Positions 41,844-51,271 are shown, counted from the first letter of the stretch. The stretch is DNA of 64,000 nucleotides from Paenibacillus glucanolyticus NBRC 15330 (GCF_004000885.1 NZ_BIMC01000013.1:1-64000); one strand, 5' to 3'. The notes: generated by a model from the letters alone, not told the origin. Made by a program: numbers and translations.

Positions 41844-41947
41844 ACGACTCGTAGACAGAATGGTATATTTATAAATAACTAAATGATTTCAAAAGAGGAA
41901 GCACCTCTATATTGGCTCTAGTAGCCATTATAGAGGTGCTTTTTTTT
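41844..41947 (+). promoter_or_regulatory. Promoter and terminator-type leader, third GGAAGCACC copy
   Basis: A TTTACG (about 41841-41846), 17 bases, TATATT (41864-41869) promoter is followed after 27 bases by GGAAGCACC (41897-41905), which enters a stem AAGCACCTCTA/TAGAGGTGCTT (41899-41909 with 41931-41941) containing an inner TGGCT/AGCCA, then eight T. It either ends a small RNA of about 70 bases or attenuates the surface-protein operon starting at 42088. Confidence 0.55.
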
Positions 41948-42087
41948 ATTTCAAGAATTTGGGTGAGAAGTAAGAACCATGTAATTACTTTCTGGAAATA
42001 TAAATTTAACCATGCATGAGCACCTCACTCATTTTGAATTGCTTTCAGACAATACAAACTAATTTCAGTAGGAGATGAGTAAAAGAA

Positions 42088-43581
42088 ATGAAGATAATTT
42101 CAAAGATGAAAACTATCTATCAGCAATTTGGTCTAGTGAACAGAAGAGCATCAGGACATTTGAGGAGAAAACTATTTTCTTTAGCCATGATGTTAATCGT
42201 CACTTTAAGTCTTGCTCCAGAAAATGTTAACGCTGCAGAAATGCATCGGTTTGAATATGCATCATCTGAGAATTTGACTCAGCAGGAAATCGACCCAGCC
42301 CTTGCTCCAGAAGCTTCATTCTTATTATCACCAAGTAAAGAAGCAAGAAACGGCCTTGGATATTATCGAGATGAAGTTATTCCAGGAGAGAAAAGAAAAT
42401 ACACATTCTATGTGAAGAACCTGCTAGATGAGAAAATTAATCTCAAAATTTATGCTACAGATGCATTACCGGCTCAGAACGGAGGTAGAGGTTTTGGTAG
42501 TTATAACACAGGAGTGACGCTTGGAGGCTCGTGGTTTTACCCACAGGGGCCCAAAGACATTACATTGGGACCGAATGAAATGCGGGAATATACCTACACA
42601 GTTAAAATCCCCGAAAATCTAGAACCCGGACAGCATATCGGGGTAGTGGGAGTATCGCAGTTTAGAGAGGGTCAAGAAATAAAGACGAATATTGAGAACG
42701 CAACTTTAACTCCAGATGTATTAGAAGAACTCGGTATGTGGGTTGTTATGGATTATAAAATTGATAAAGCTAAACATGGCATGTCGATTAACTCTTTGAA
42801 CCACGATTATGTGGCATCAGGGGAATCGAGATTTACAATCGATCTTGAAAACAAAGGCACCATTCTAGAACAACCAACAGGTTACTTGGAGATTAGGGAT
42901 AGTGCTAAAAAAGTCGTATTCCGTGAGGATTACGAAGCTGGATCCATTTACTACGGAACGACTGCCAAAATGGTAAGTATTGCCGAAAACCAGCTGCTGC
43001 TGCCTGGTAATTATGAAGCTTACTTTGAAGCTAATTTCAATGGTCAGAAAGAATGGAGAATCTTCCAGTTTACTGTAACTCCTAAGGAAAAGGATGAAGC
43101 TCAAGCGGCGATGGAGCACAGCCAAAAGCTCGAAGTAACCGATGGCATTCCAGACTGGCTGAAATATGTAATTGTCATTGGTTTGCTTCTGATCCTGCTT
43201 CTATTAATTCTTCTATTACTATCTAAACGGAAGAAAGGCGACATTGAGGATCGAATTAAAATGTACTTGGAAAAGGGATTTACTTTTGACAAAGCAAGGA
43301 AGAAAGTGCAACTTGACCAAAAGACATTCACTCTTTATGTTGTCAAACTCGGGTATGTACCAGATGGTAGTGAACCTGAGTGGCATAAAACTATTCATAC
43401 GAGCAAGTATGGAAAACGCATCGAGAGGGTTGAGAATTCCACTGCAAATTTAGAAGATACGTTTAGAAATACTAGTGGTGCTGTGATAATACTTGGAGAA
43501 GAGCAAGATGTTGTAACGGAAGGATCTGCATCATCTGAAAACCTGAAGAGGGGTGAGGACGATGTAGGCAAAGGAGCATAA
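42088..43581 (+). CDS. DUF916/WxL-interacting-type membrane-anchored surface protein
   Basis: A 497-aa protein with a signal peptide (SLAMMLIVTLSLAPENVNAAE), two beta-sandwich regions of the WxL-interacting (DUF916) type (PGEKRKYTFYVKNLLDEKIN, LGPNEMREYTYTVKIPENLE, GQHIGVVGVSQF), and a C-terminal membrane helix (YVIVIGLLLILLLLILLLL). In Lactobacillales such proteins bind peptidoglycan and WxL partners. Unusually it keeps a cytosolic tail of about 110 residues with a helical, helix-turn-helix-like segment (DKARKKVQLDQKTFTLYVVK). GGAG lies 13 bases before the ATG. First gene of a three-gene surface operon. Confidence 0.75.
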   Translation: MKIISKMKTIYQQFGLVNRRASGHLRRKLFSLAMMLIVTLSLAPENVNAAEMHRFEYASSENLTQQEIDPALAPEASFLLSPSKEARNGLGYYRDEVIPGEKRKYTFYVKNLLDEKINLKIYATDALPAQNGGRGFGSYNTGVTLGGSWFYPQGPKDITLGPNEMREYTYTVKIPENLEPGQHIGVVGVSQFREGQEIKTNIENATLTPDVLEELGMWVVMDYKIDKAKHGMSINSLNHDYVASGESRFTIDLENKGTILEQPTGYLEIRDSAKKVVFREDYEAGSIYYGTTAKMVSIAENQLLLPGNYEAYFEANFNGQKEWRIFQFTVTPKEKDEAQAAMEHSQKLEVTDGIPDWLKYVIVIGLLLILLLLILLLLSKRKKGDIEDRIKMYLEKGFTFDKARKKVQLDQKTFTLYVVKLGYVPDGSEPEWHKTIHTSKYGKRIERVENSTANLEDTFRNTSGAVIILGEEQDVVTEGSASSENLKRGEDDVGKGA

Positions 43582-43664
43582 TCAACTAAAGAAGTGATAC
43601 GGTTTCCGTTAGAACAAGTCGGAAAGCAGAATGGAAAATAAACGTAATTTGGAGGTCTGTATAC

Positions 43665-46600
43665 ATGGCTGCAGAAAGAGATGTACATAAAAACAGGAGA
43701 AAACCTGGTAAGAAACGTTATTTAAGCGCACTGCTGGCTGCTTCGTTATTGATACCGAGCGTATTAATGCCAGGAAAGAATACGGTAGAGGGCGCTGGGC
43801 ATGCGAATATTGAAGACATTGGATACTATTATGAAGATCATCAATCACGTACTCGTGCATATCTAACTTTGAGTGATGGCAGGAAGATTCTCTTCAGAGA
43901 CAGGGGAGAATACTCCGGTCCTGCTGATAAAGATAAACTAGACGAAATAGGCTCGGATATTAAAAAGTATAATGCGCAAAGCCCTGATGACAAAGGTGTA
44001 GGTATGCGCCTGATGTCTAACGGGGACTTTTACTACCGGAAAGACTCAGGTTACAATCCGGCGAGTTCTTTTGAAAAGATAGCGTCTGGGTGGACAGATT
44101 TCGTGTACAATTCCGAGGGTTATAATGCATATACCTTTTATGGTCTGACCGCAGATGGTAGGGTAGAGTCATTAGGGGCTGGAACTTATGGGCAATTAGG
44201 TAACGGCATAAAAGCAGATACGACTGTTCCTGTTGAGGTTGTAGATCCTGATCTATTCGATACCCCACTAACAGGGGTCAAGAAAATGATACAAGTAGAT
44301 AGAAACGTTGTTCTATTTGTTACAGAATCGGATGTATATAAAATCGGTCGCGAGTTTGGTGATACTTCTTACACTAATGCGAAGCCCGTAAAAGTAACAT
44401 CGATGTTTCCGGGATTCTCCGGTCCAGCTACGTTTGATATGGGCTATATCGATGAAACGTCCTACGGGACAAAGCAAATATCGTATACCTCGGATAACAC
44501 TCGAATCGGAATGCGTTATTTCGAAGTTAACGGGAGCTTTTATACATTAAGGGATACGTCGGTATACCCGAAAAATACAGATCGTTATACACCCGGAGCT
44601 ACCACTGAGATCAGTACTAAGACTTTATATCCATTTAACGGTGATCCGACGAATATGAGTAGGGAAGTTTCAAATTTGTCGGATAAGACTGATGGCAGTA
44701 TCTCTAACACAAGCAATACGTTCATGTACTTGGATGGCAGCGGTAATCTGAAAGCATGGGGTCTTCCTGCTAATAGAATAGGTGCCGATTATGTATATCA
44801 CACCGACTACACAACGTCTGAATCGACTGTGATGACGAATTTGAAAAAGTATACGGTAAACGCGAATCGTGATGTGTCTCTCGTTGCCGGACTAGGTACT
44901 AACGGCAATGTATATGTAATTGGGAGTAACGGTAACACAGCGTACAACGGCATCGTAAACGGTAAAGGGATAACGGGTATTGCGGGTAGAATCGAAACAC
45001 AGACAAGATTATCTGGACCGGATGGAGCCATTAAGGATATCACTGATCTGGCATTCGATACAAAATCACTTTACCTGTTGAAAAATACAGGTGATGTATA
45101 TGTATTTTCAAGCAATGCAAAGTACACCAACACATCAGCATCAGGCGTAAAATTTGTTGGCTTGCTTGAAATCGCATTGGACCTTAATGTCCAAAATGTT
45201 TATGGAATTGGTTCCGATGGTAACCTGTATAGATTGGATGAAAATGGTAATACAATCAAACAGGATGGGGCAACTGGTATCTATCCTCCGGGGTATACAC
45301 CTGCACCGACAACGATTGATAAGCCAACTGAATCACGTTCTACAGATAAATTCGAAAACACAGTTGTAACGCTCAACTACCCTGCAGTAGCAAATAAGAA
45401 AGAGTACTCGTTGGATAACGGGGCAACTTGGTTAGAGTACACAGCACCAATTACGTTAACAACTGCGGGTCCTGTAAAGGTTCTAGCCAGATCCGGACTC
45501 GATTCGTTGTATAGTGAAGTGCTCGAAGTGACGGTAATTAATAATCCAATTGTGATTCCTGTAGGATACCCTAAACTACTGGAGCAAGATGGGGTACTTA
45601 CGGTTGATACGGGTGCTATCGACATGAATCGGGTCAAATTGCAAGTAGAAGTAGATGGAAATATTCTCGATTACACAGCGCCTATCCAATTATTAGAAGG
45701 CGATCATGTAGTATCCGCTATTATTACAAACAAAAACACGAGTGATGAGCTTTCAAAGATTACAGAAAATATCACTGTGGCACCAGCTGCGCCGGGAACG
45801 CTAACAGCCCCTGTCGGAAGTGTAGGTGAAGTAGATGTTAATAATCAAAGACCACTGTCTATTAGCTTTAATCCAACTCAAGGTTCACTTCAAATTCAGC
45901 ATGATGGTGGATCGTGGGTCGACGAACCAGAAATCTTGAATCAATATTCCGGCACCACTGAAGAACCTTCTTCCACAGAACGTAAATATACGCTTCTCGT
46001 TGATAATGTGGTGGATTCCGTATACAAAGCTCGTGTGACTGATGGCACTAATTATAGTTTTGAAACGATTCTGGTTGTAACGGCTCAAGTCTATGATCCG
46101 TCATTATCTCGGGATATTGATGATAAACTATTAATCGATTTCAGCAATTTACCGACAGGAAATTGGATGAAAGAATACTCTTTGGACAACGGGGCTTCTT
46201 ATCAAGAGTACACAGGCCCAATCGACATCGGTGCTTCGTTACCTATCAAAATCCGAGTAACAGATAGTGGAAGTGGTAATGTACTGATTGATAAAGAGTA
46301 TATAACTCCTCCGTTAAATGGTGGTGCAAATCCAAACCCTAATCCAGGAGTTGACCCAACTTGGGGTGCTGAGGTTACTGGCGCAGAGCAAGAGGCGATT
46401 CTAAACGTTATTGGAGGAGCGCTATCATCTAAGTTTAATGGTTTGATGCTGGATAACATCGAGATTCAAACTGTAAATCAGTATCAAACGATTAATTCGG
46501 TTACAAACACCTTGATTGAGGATAGCAGAGGTACCGCAGATGGTTGGACGTACTCGCTGTCTATCACTGACTTTGTAAGTGATCCGGTACTGGATACAGG

Positions 46601-46931
46601 TTTGGGCACTCAAGATCTTGTTGTAAAAATCCCGGCATCTTCCCTGAATGTAGATGTCAAATCGGCAAAAGTGCTGGCTGGTTCCCCGGATCAAACAGCG
46701 AAGACGGGGAGTTACGTACTTGATAGCACGAAACAGGTACTAGCGCAAGCGGAACCATTTAAGGGCATGGGATACTATGATATCCCAATGGATTATATGT
46801 TCCGGGTTCCTAGTACGGTAGATGTTGTTTCTACAAGTAATGGAAGTGCACATCAAGTTGGAGATAAAGTCGGTTTGAGAGTAGGCGTGTACAGATCCTT
46901 ATTTACATTCTCTTTGGCATCGGGGATCTAA
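43665..46931 (+). CDS. Large secreted protein with RCC1-like and Ig-like repeats and WxL-like C-terminus
   Basis: A 1088-aa protein with a signal peptide (LSALLAASLLIPSVLMPG). Residues 100-550 hold RCC1-like blades (ADGRVESLGAGTYGQLGNG, GSGNLKAWGLPAN, GTNGNVYVIGSNG). Next come Ig-like segments, two with the repeat KEYSLDNGA-x-x-x-EYT-x-PI. The C-terminal 190 residues resemble a WxL domain (IEDSRGTADGWTYSLSITDF) and end YRSLFTFSLASGI, like the end of the small protein that follows. WxL domains attach to peptidoglycan non-covalently. GGAGG is 9 bases before the ATG. Confidence 0.72.
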   Translation: MAAERDVHKNRRKPGKKRYLSALLAASLLIPSVLMPGKNTVEGAGHANIEDIGYYYEDHQSRTRAYLTLSDGRKILFRDRGEYSGPADKDKLDEIGSDIKKYNAQSPDDKGVGMRLMSNGDFYYRKDSGYNPASSFEKIASGWTDFVYNSEGYNAYTFYGLTADGRVESLGAGTYGQLGNGIKADTTVPVEVVDPDLFDTPLTGVKKMIQVDRNVVLFVTESDVYKIGREFGDTSYTNAKPVKVTSMFPGFSGPATFDMGYIDETSYGTKQISYTSDNTRIGMRYFEVNGSFYTLRDTSVYPKNTDRYTPGATTEISTKTLYPFNGDPTNMSREVSNLSDKTDGSISNTSNTFMYLDGSGNLKAWGLPANRIGADYVYHTDYTTSESTVMTNLKKYTVNANRDVSLVAGLGTNGNVYVIGSNGNTAYNGIVNGKGITGIAGRIETQTRLSGPDGAIKDITDLAFDTKSLYLLKNTGDVYVFSSNAKYTNTSASGVKFVGLLEIALDLNVQNVYGIGSDGNLYRLDENGNTIKQDGATGIYPPGYTPAPTTIDKPTESRSTDKFENTVVTLNYPAVANKKEYSLDNGATWLEYTAPITLTTAGPVKVLARSGLDSLYSEVLEVTVINNPIVIPVGYPKLLEQDGVLTVDTGAIDMNRVKLQVEVDGNILDYTAPIQLLEGDHVVSAIITNKNTSDELSKITENITVAPAAPGTLTAPVGSVGEVDVNNQRPLSISFNPTQGSLQIQHDGGSWVDEPEILNQYSGTTEEPSSTERKYTLLVDNVVDSVYKARVTDGTNYSFETILVVTAQVYDPSLSRDIDDKLLIDFSNLPTGNWMKEYSLDNGASYQEYTGPIDIGASLPIKIRVTDSGSGNVLIDKEYITPPLNGGANPNPNPGVDPTWGAEVTGAEQEAILNVIGGALSSKFNGLMLDNIEIQTVNQYQTINSVTNTLIEDSRGTADGWTYSLSITDFVSDPVLDTGLGTQDLVVKIPASSLNVDVKSAKVLAGSPDQTAKTGSYVLDSTKQVLAQAEPFKGMGYYDIPMDYMFRVPSTVDVVSTSNGSAHQVGDKVGLRVGVYRSLFTFSLASGI

Positions 46932-47016
46932 GCTGCGGATTGTGGGAGCCGGCAAAGCAGGTTGGTTCCCATCCGAATTTATCTAACAACAAAATGAAAC
47001 AATGGAGGGGCAATAC

Positions 47017-47622
47017 ATGATCAAAGGGTTCAAAAAACAATTGCTCGGTATCATAGGTTTGTCGGTGCTGCTGCTATCTCTGGGCACTTCTGCTTATGCG
47101 GATGTGACCGAGCAAAAAGTGGAAGTTGTCGGTTCTGGATTGCGTGTGTTTCAGACCGCGTTAAAATTCGACGATATCAGGCTAGATGTTAAAAAGAGTC
47201 AAGCATCTAAGGCCGAAACCACTATGACTGTTATTGATGGCAGGGGTTCAGATGCTGGTTGGACAGTTAGTATGAGTTCAACCGATTTCGAGATAGAGAA
47301 GTCAGTGAACGGAACTTTGGAAAAATTCTACATTCCCGCTTCTGCAGTTGAGATTACTACAGATTACAAAGGGCCTGTTACTGGGGCAACGATTAACTTT
47401 GGATCAGGCCAAGGAACACTTTCGTCCAAATTAATCGTTTCCAATGCCCCACAATCCATTATCCAAGCAAAGCCATCTTTCGGAGGGGGAACACATCAAT
47501 TTAATGTTCGATATGATTTGAAGTTACCCCAAACGATAAGTAAACAAGATGGCACAAAGATCGGTGTGCTACAAGGATCGTATAAAGCTCTGTTTAAGTA
47601 TCAAGCTACATCTGGTATTTAA
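47017..47622 (+). CDS. Small WxL-like surface protein
   Basis: A 201-aa protein: signal peptide (QLLGIIGLSVLLLSLGTSAYA) followed by one domain like the C-terminus of the preceding giant protein, with IDGRGSDAGWTVSMSSTDF and the end YKALFKYQATSGI. The Trp-x-Leu end motif is not present in classical form, so it is called WxL-like. ATG 47017 follows GGAGG at 8-9 bases; an ATG at 47002 is part of that site. It probably forms a cell-wall complex with its two neighbours. Confidence 0.7.
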   Translation: MIKGFKKQLLGIIGLSVLLLSLGTSAYADVTEQKVEVVGSGLRVFQTALKFDDIRLDVKKSQASKAETTMTVIDGRGSDAGWTVSMSSTDFEIEKSVNGTLEKFYIPASAVEITTDYKGPVTGATINFGSGQGTLSSKLIVSNAPQSIIQAKPSFGGGTHQFNVRYDLKLPQTISKQDGTKIGVLQGSYKALFKYQATSGI

Positions 47623-47678
47623 CTCGAACACACTTTGATATACCATTATTAGAAACAGTTTTCTTGATATTCACCAAA

Positions 47679-47718
47679 AATCGCTGCCGTCTTCCTTTAT
47701 AGGAGGATAGCAGCGATT
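47679..47718 (+). terminator. Terminator of the surface operon
   Basis: AATCGCTGC (47679-47687) and GCAGCGATT (47710-47718) close an outer stem that continues with TCC/GGA inside. It lies about 57 bases after the last stop codon. Confidence 0.65.
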
Positions 47719-47829
47719 ATTGTAACTGTAATGCTTTTATAGGAAGAATATTGAATTAAATGATACATAAACAGATCCGCGGTTCATTAAGAGGAGAAGT
47801 CAGTACGTATCAAACTAAGTAAAAAGAGG

Positions 47830-48832
47830 TTATTCATAACTGTCTAGGAAGTGACCAGAATCTCCAGAAATTTTATTTATGTTTTCCTCGTAATATACAA
47901 TATATCGTGAAGCTCTCTGAGTATCGGTAGAACCCATCAAAACAACCAAATCATCAAGTTTCATACCTTCCGATATTTTTCTTAAAACGAATGTATCTCT
48001 AAACGACCGACTTTTCAAGGAACTGAGATTGAGCTCATTTGCGAGGTCATTTATTTTCTTCTGAATAGTTCTTGATGAACTCTTTTTATTAAAAAGATTT
48101 GAATCAGGTTTATCTATAATTTTAATTGATTTCATATATTTAACAATTACATCCATGCTTTTTTTTGGTATATGAATCTTACGAGCTTTAAATCTTACAT
48201 TATTCCCCTCAAAATTTATAACACATGATCTTACATCGATATCTTTAACAAGTATTTTACCTATTTCAGAAAGACTACATCCAGTATCAGCTAAAATACA
48301 AATTATTGCTCGATATAAGTAAACTATCGTTTCGAGAGTTTTTATCTATTTTTGAAAATATACTTAATATATTTGAATTTGATAGAAAAACTGGATCTTC
48401 CAAAGATAACGTATTGCTACGTCTAGATAGTCTAATAAGTATAGGGGATAGTTCATTTTCAAAAGCGAAGGTATGAACTGCATTTAGAATATATACATTT
48501 TTAATGTTGGTTTTGTGAGTGAACTCTTTAGAGCCTAAAGACTTTCGATACGTTAAAAAACCTTCATACAAATCGTAATTTAATTCATAGAGTAAAAGTG
48601 AAGTTTGCTCTGTAATTTGTAGATATTCAAGAAATCTATTAAGGAATGATCTGTATGTCGAAGATGATGGATTTTCTTTGTATTCGTTATCCTTAGCAAG
48701 ATTTGAAATAAAACTTTTTATTGCTGATTCTATTGAAGCGAATTTTTGTAAATATTGTATCTTTTTTTAAAAATCCTCAAAAGAAATTTTAAGCCCCTTG
48801 CAGAGTTCATCATAATTTTCAAATTCATTCAA
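47830..48832 (-). pseudogene. Decayed tyrosine recombinase/integrase
   Basis: Translating the minus strand in joined frames gives a Xer/phage-type integrase: N-terminal SAM-like domain (SSSTYRSFLNRFLEYLQ), then AIICILADTGCSLSEIGKILVKDIDV and near the end SRSFRDTFVLRKISEGM and SRYIVYYEEN. There is an in-frame stop after about 21 codons and a frameshift near 48318. Catalytic positions are also degraded (TG-C-S for TG-x-R, FRDTF for LRHTF, MGS for LGH). It marks an old integration event in this region. Confidence 0.7.
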
Positions 48833-49019
48833 AATTCATATTCCCTCCATTTAAAAGACCATGAAAAAAAAGAATCTTATGATATTAGCGATTTTTACAC
48901 TCAAATAAAAGAACACAAGTCCATCATAATGCAATAATTTGTTTTCAAGAAACAAACATCCTCATTAATGAGAACTACAGTTATGAATTCTTATATTCAA
49001 ACAAACATTCCAAAAAGTG

Positions 49020-49052
49020 GTTGTGCAAAAATAAACAGATCCATCCTTATAT
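49020..49052 (+). promoter_or_regulatory. Putative alternative-sigma promoter of second yvrJ-like gene
   Basis: GTTGTG (49020-49025), 21 bases ending in TCC, then TTATAT (49047-49052), about 35 bases before the gene. Same form as the promoters at 38.7 kb. Confidence 0.55.
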
Positions 49053-49086
49053 AGAGAAATAAATAAGGAAGGAGTTGAAGTACTGT

Positions 49087-49281
49087 ATGCAAGTAACAGA
49101 TGTAATTTCACTTATAACGAATGTTGGATTTCCGGTTACTCTTTGTTTTATTTTGATTCGTTATGTCTTACAGACCATAGGAGAAAAGATGGACAAATTA
49201 GATAACTCACTTAACGAACTGACTAAAGCCATTCAATCATTTGAAAGTAACAGAGACAAGAATACAGACTTAATTTCATGA
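49087..49281 (+). CDS. YvrJ-family small membrane protein (second copy)
   Basis: A 64-aa paralogue of the protein at 38852: same start MQVTD, same helix with the Phe-Pro motif (NVGFPVTLCFILIRYVLQTI) and a charged tail (EKMDKLDNSLNELTKAI). ATG 49087 is chosen by homology; GGAAGGAG lies 12 bases upstream and a TTG at 49075 overlaps it. It is expected to be under the same alternative sigma factor and probably cotranscribed with the genes that follow. Confidence 0.75.
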   Translation: MQVTDVISLITNVGFPVTLCFILIRYVLQTIGEKMDKLDNSLNELTKAIQSFESNRDKNTDLIS

Positions 49282-49382
49282 ATTTTGTTTTGAGGTTGTT
49301 ATTAGAGCTTTGAATCTCTCTTTTATAAGTACAAGGTGAGGGCAACTGATACCTTGATAAAGAGAAAAGGAGGCAGGAGAGA

Positions 49383-49454
49383 GTGATGTTGATGACACTC
49401 TCGGATAATAAAGTTTTAAAGGAACAAATTACTAGGTATCAAAAATCAAATTAA
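49383..49454 (+). CDS. Possible 23-aa leader peptide
   Basis: A very short ORF, GTG 49383 or ATG 49386 to TAA 49454 (ending KEQITRYQKSN), preceded by AAGGAGG and CAGGAG and ending 18 bases before the next gene. The strong site suggests translation; function unknown. Confidence 0.4.
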   Translation: MMLMTLSDNKVLKEQITRYQKSN

Positions 49455-49472
49455 ACTTTGGAGGAATGTTAA

Positions 49473-50591
49473 ATGACTTGTACAACAACTGATTTGCCTG
49501 TAATCACACACCCACTGCTTACCACAGCCCCACCCCATATTACCGGTGTAAAATCTGGCTCTACGCGTTTTATGATTTCGGACAATCCTGAAACCATCGG
49601 CAAACCGACTGATGCCAACTGGCCAGTGAAGTTTACAAATGGATTTGCTACATTGTGGCACGATTATGTCGCAAATAAGAATACACTAACTTACCGAATC
49701 TTTGTTTGGCATCTCAATACTACCGGAAAAACACTAAAATACGGGGTAACGATTGGTAACGGTTCTAACTCGACCTCGACTCCTGGTACAATCCAAATTT
49801 CGAACTTGAAACATTCCATTGTAACAACAGGTTCCTACGTATCGCATGGGATTTGTTCAGCTCAAGCGTTGCTTGCTAACACATTGGATAGTGCTTCCCC
49901 AGTTGATACAAGTATAACAGCGGGTAATGTTGGTCTTGTAAAAGAATGGCCAGTGGAAAGTGGCAAGCTGATCGGTGGAATAATTGAGTTCACACTTAAA
50001 AATACATCCTCTTCGACAGCTCCGATGGCCTTCAGAGTGAGGTCCTCGGTTGCTGATACTACAACTGCAAACCTAAGAACGAACTCAACTCCGGTTATTG
50101 ATAGGCTGGGCACGCATCCTCGTGGTTCTTGGGATTTTGCCGACATTCAGAGTAATATCAGTTTCCAAACGGGTGCTTTGAACTCTTATCAGTACTACAG
50201 CTTTTCTAATGGTACAAATGATAACTTGATGACACAAACCAGCAGTTATGATGGTGGGGTTAATGGGCAAGCATACGGTGACAACAAAGGTCACTATGGT
50301 GTTAAGAACAAAGTGAATATTACTTTCAAAAATACATCAACAACAGAAAGTCGTAAAATTAAGGTTTTTGTTACTTCACGAGTAAAACCTTTTGGAGGGG
50401 CTATCCAATGGCATAACAATGCTGCTGTTCGTGTCCCCGCACTAAAAGTTGGGACCTCTACTCAAGATATGGTCCAGGTTGTGACATTTACACTAGCACC
50501 TAACGCGTCGGCGACCTACGCTCTTACTACATCGACTGCTGGTTCACTCTCTACTCCTGGAGTTATTGCGATTCAGACTCTAGCACCCTAA
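49473..50591 (+). CDS. Hypothetical beta-rich protein without signal peptide
   Basis: A 372-aa protein rich in Thr, Ser and Asn with alternating strands (TYRIFVWHLNTTGKTLKYGV, KNTSSSTAPMAFRVRSSV, ESRKIKVFVTSRV). It looks like two or three beta-sandwich domains of the kind used in adhesins or coat layers, but no signal peptide, anchor or catalytic motif is visible. GGAGG is 5-6 bases before the ATG. A degraded copy of its C-terminal part is found near 53.3 kb. It is probably in one unit with the yvrJ-like gene upstream and ends at a strong terminator. Confidence 0.65.
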   Translation: MTCTTTDLPVITHPLLTTAPPHITGVKSGSTRFMISDNPETIGKPTDANWPVKFTNGFATLWHDYVANKNTLTYRIFVWHLNTTGKTLKYGVTIGNGSNSTSTPGTIQISNLKHSIVTTGSYVSHGICSAQALLANTLDSASPVDTSITAGNVGLVKEWPVESGKLIGGIIEFTLKNTSSSTAPMAFRVRSSVADTTTANLRTNSTPVIDRLGTHPRGSWDFADIQSNISFQTGALNSYQYYSFSNGTNDNLMTQTSSYDGGVNGQAYGDNKGHYGVKNKVNITFKNTSTTESRKIKVFVTSRVKPFGGAIQWHNNAAVRVPALKVGTSTQDMVQVVTFTLAPNASATYALTTSTAGSLSTPGVIAIQTLAP

Positions 50592-50599
50592 ATGATTAA

Positions 50600-50640
50600 A
50601 AAAGAGAGCCTCTATTTTCGTGATAGAGGCTCTCTTTTTA
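50600..50640. terminator. Bidirectional terminator
   Basis: AAAAGAGAGCCTCTA and TAGAGGCTCTCTTTT form a 15-bp stem (50600-50614 with 50624-50638). It serves the rightward 372-aa gene and the leftward stalk-domain gene that begins 2 bases later. Confidence 0.85.
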
Positions 50641-50641
50641 T

Positions 50642-51271
50642 TTATTTATTATTATAAGTAAGACCTGGGATTACCGTATATTCGTTAACATCAAACAGTT
50701 TGGCTTTTTTCATTGATTTAATTTTGCCTTGAGTGATTTCAATGTCCCATTCTTCTCCAAAGAGCTTTTCTTCTTCAATGATTACTCTTACTCTGACCTT
50801 AAGCGTTTCCTTGGTTTGCTGAGCATCGACAATCTCATAATCAATAATGGATGGATACATACCGCCGATAGGGATCATGTCAAATCCTTCAACGGAAATT
50901 GATTTGATTAACTTATCATCACGAGTATCAAAACCTACGATATAAAGCGCAATAAGGTTTTTGACTTGTGACCAGCTACTGCTTGACATATCAAGGTTTT
51001 GATTCCAGACATCTTCCTGTACGTCTGAATTACTACTCTTTATTGAAACTGTTTGATTCTTTTGGTCCCAACTTACATTAGCACCCAGAGCCTTCGAGAT
51101 GAAGCTTATTGGCACCATTACTCGATTGTTGCTCATCTGCGGGGCAACATCCGATTTAATCTGTTCGCCATTTACGACGATCTTGATTGCTCCCTTTGCA
51201 AAGGCCATCCCTACCGCAGCTGTTAAAGCGATGACTATTGCAAATAACGAAATGAATAACTTCTTTTTCAT
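50642..51271 (-). CDS. Secreted copper amine oxidase N-terminal (stalk) domain protein
   Basis: A 209-aa protein: signal peptide (LFISLFAIVIALTAAVGMAFA), then the stalk domain typical of Paenibacillaceae (IKIVVNGEQIKSDVAPQMSN, NRVMVPISFISKALGANVSW, VSIKSS), then a strand-rich domain of about 110 residues without known family. The stalk domain alone has no oxidase activity. GGAGGG lies 7 bases before the ATG. Confidence 0.82.
   Translation of the reverse strand: MKKKLFISLFAIVIALTAAVGMAFAKGAIKIVVNGEQIKSDVAPQMSNNRVMVPISFISKALGANVSWDQKNQTVSIKSSNSDVQEDVWNQNLDMSSSSWSQVKNLIALYIVGFDTRDDKLIKSISVEGFDMIPIGGMYPSIIDYEIVDAQQTKETLKVRVRVIIEEEKLFGEEWDIEITQGKIKSMKKAKLFDVNEYTVIPGLTYNNK

Noticed and set aside
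42066..42230. Out-of-frame ATG (ATGAGTAAAAG) with better spacing to GGAG than the surface-protein start
   Set aside because: Its frame ends after about 52 codons without a signal peptide, while the 42088 frame gives a clear signal peptide and long protein.
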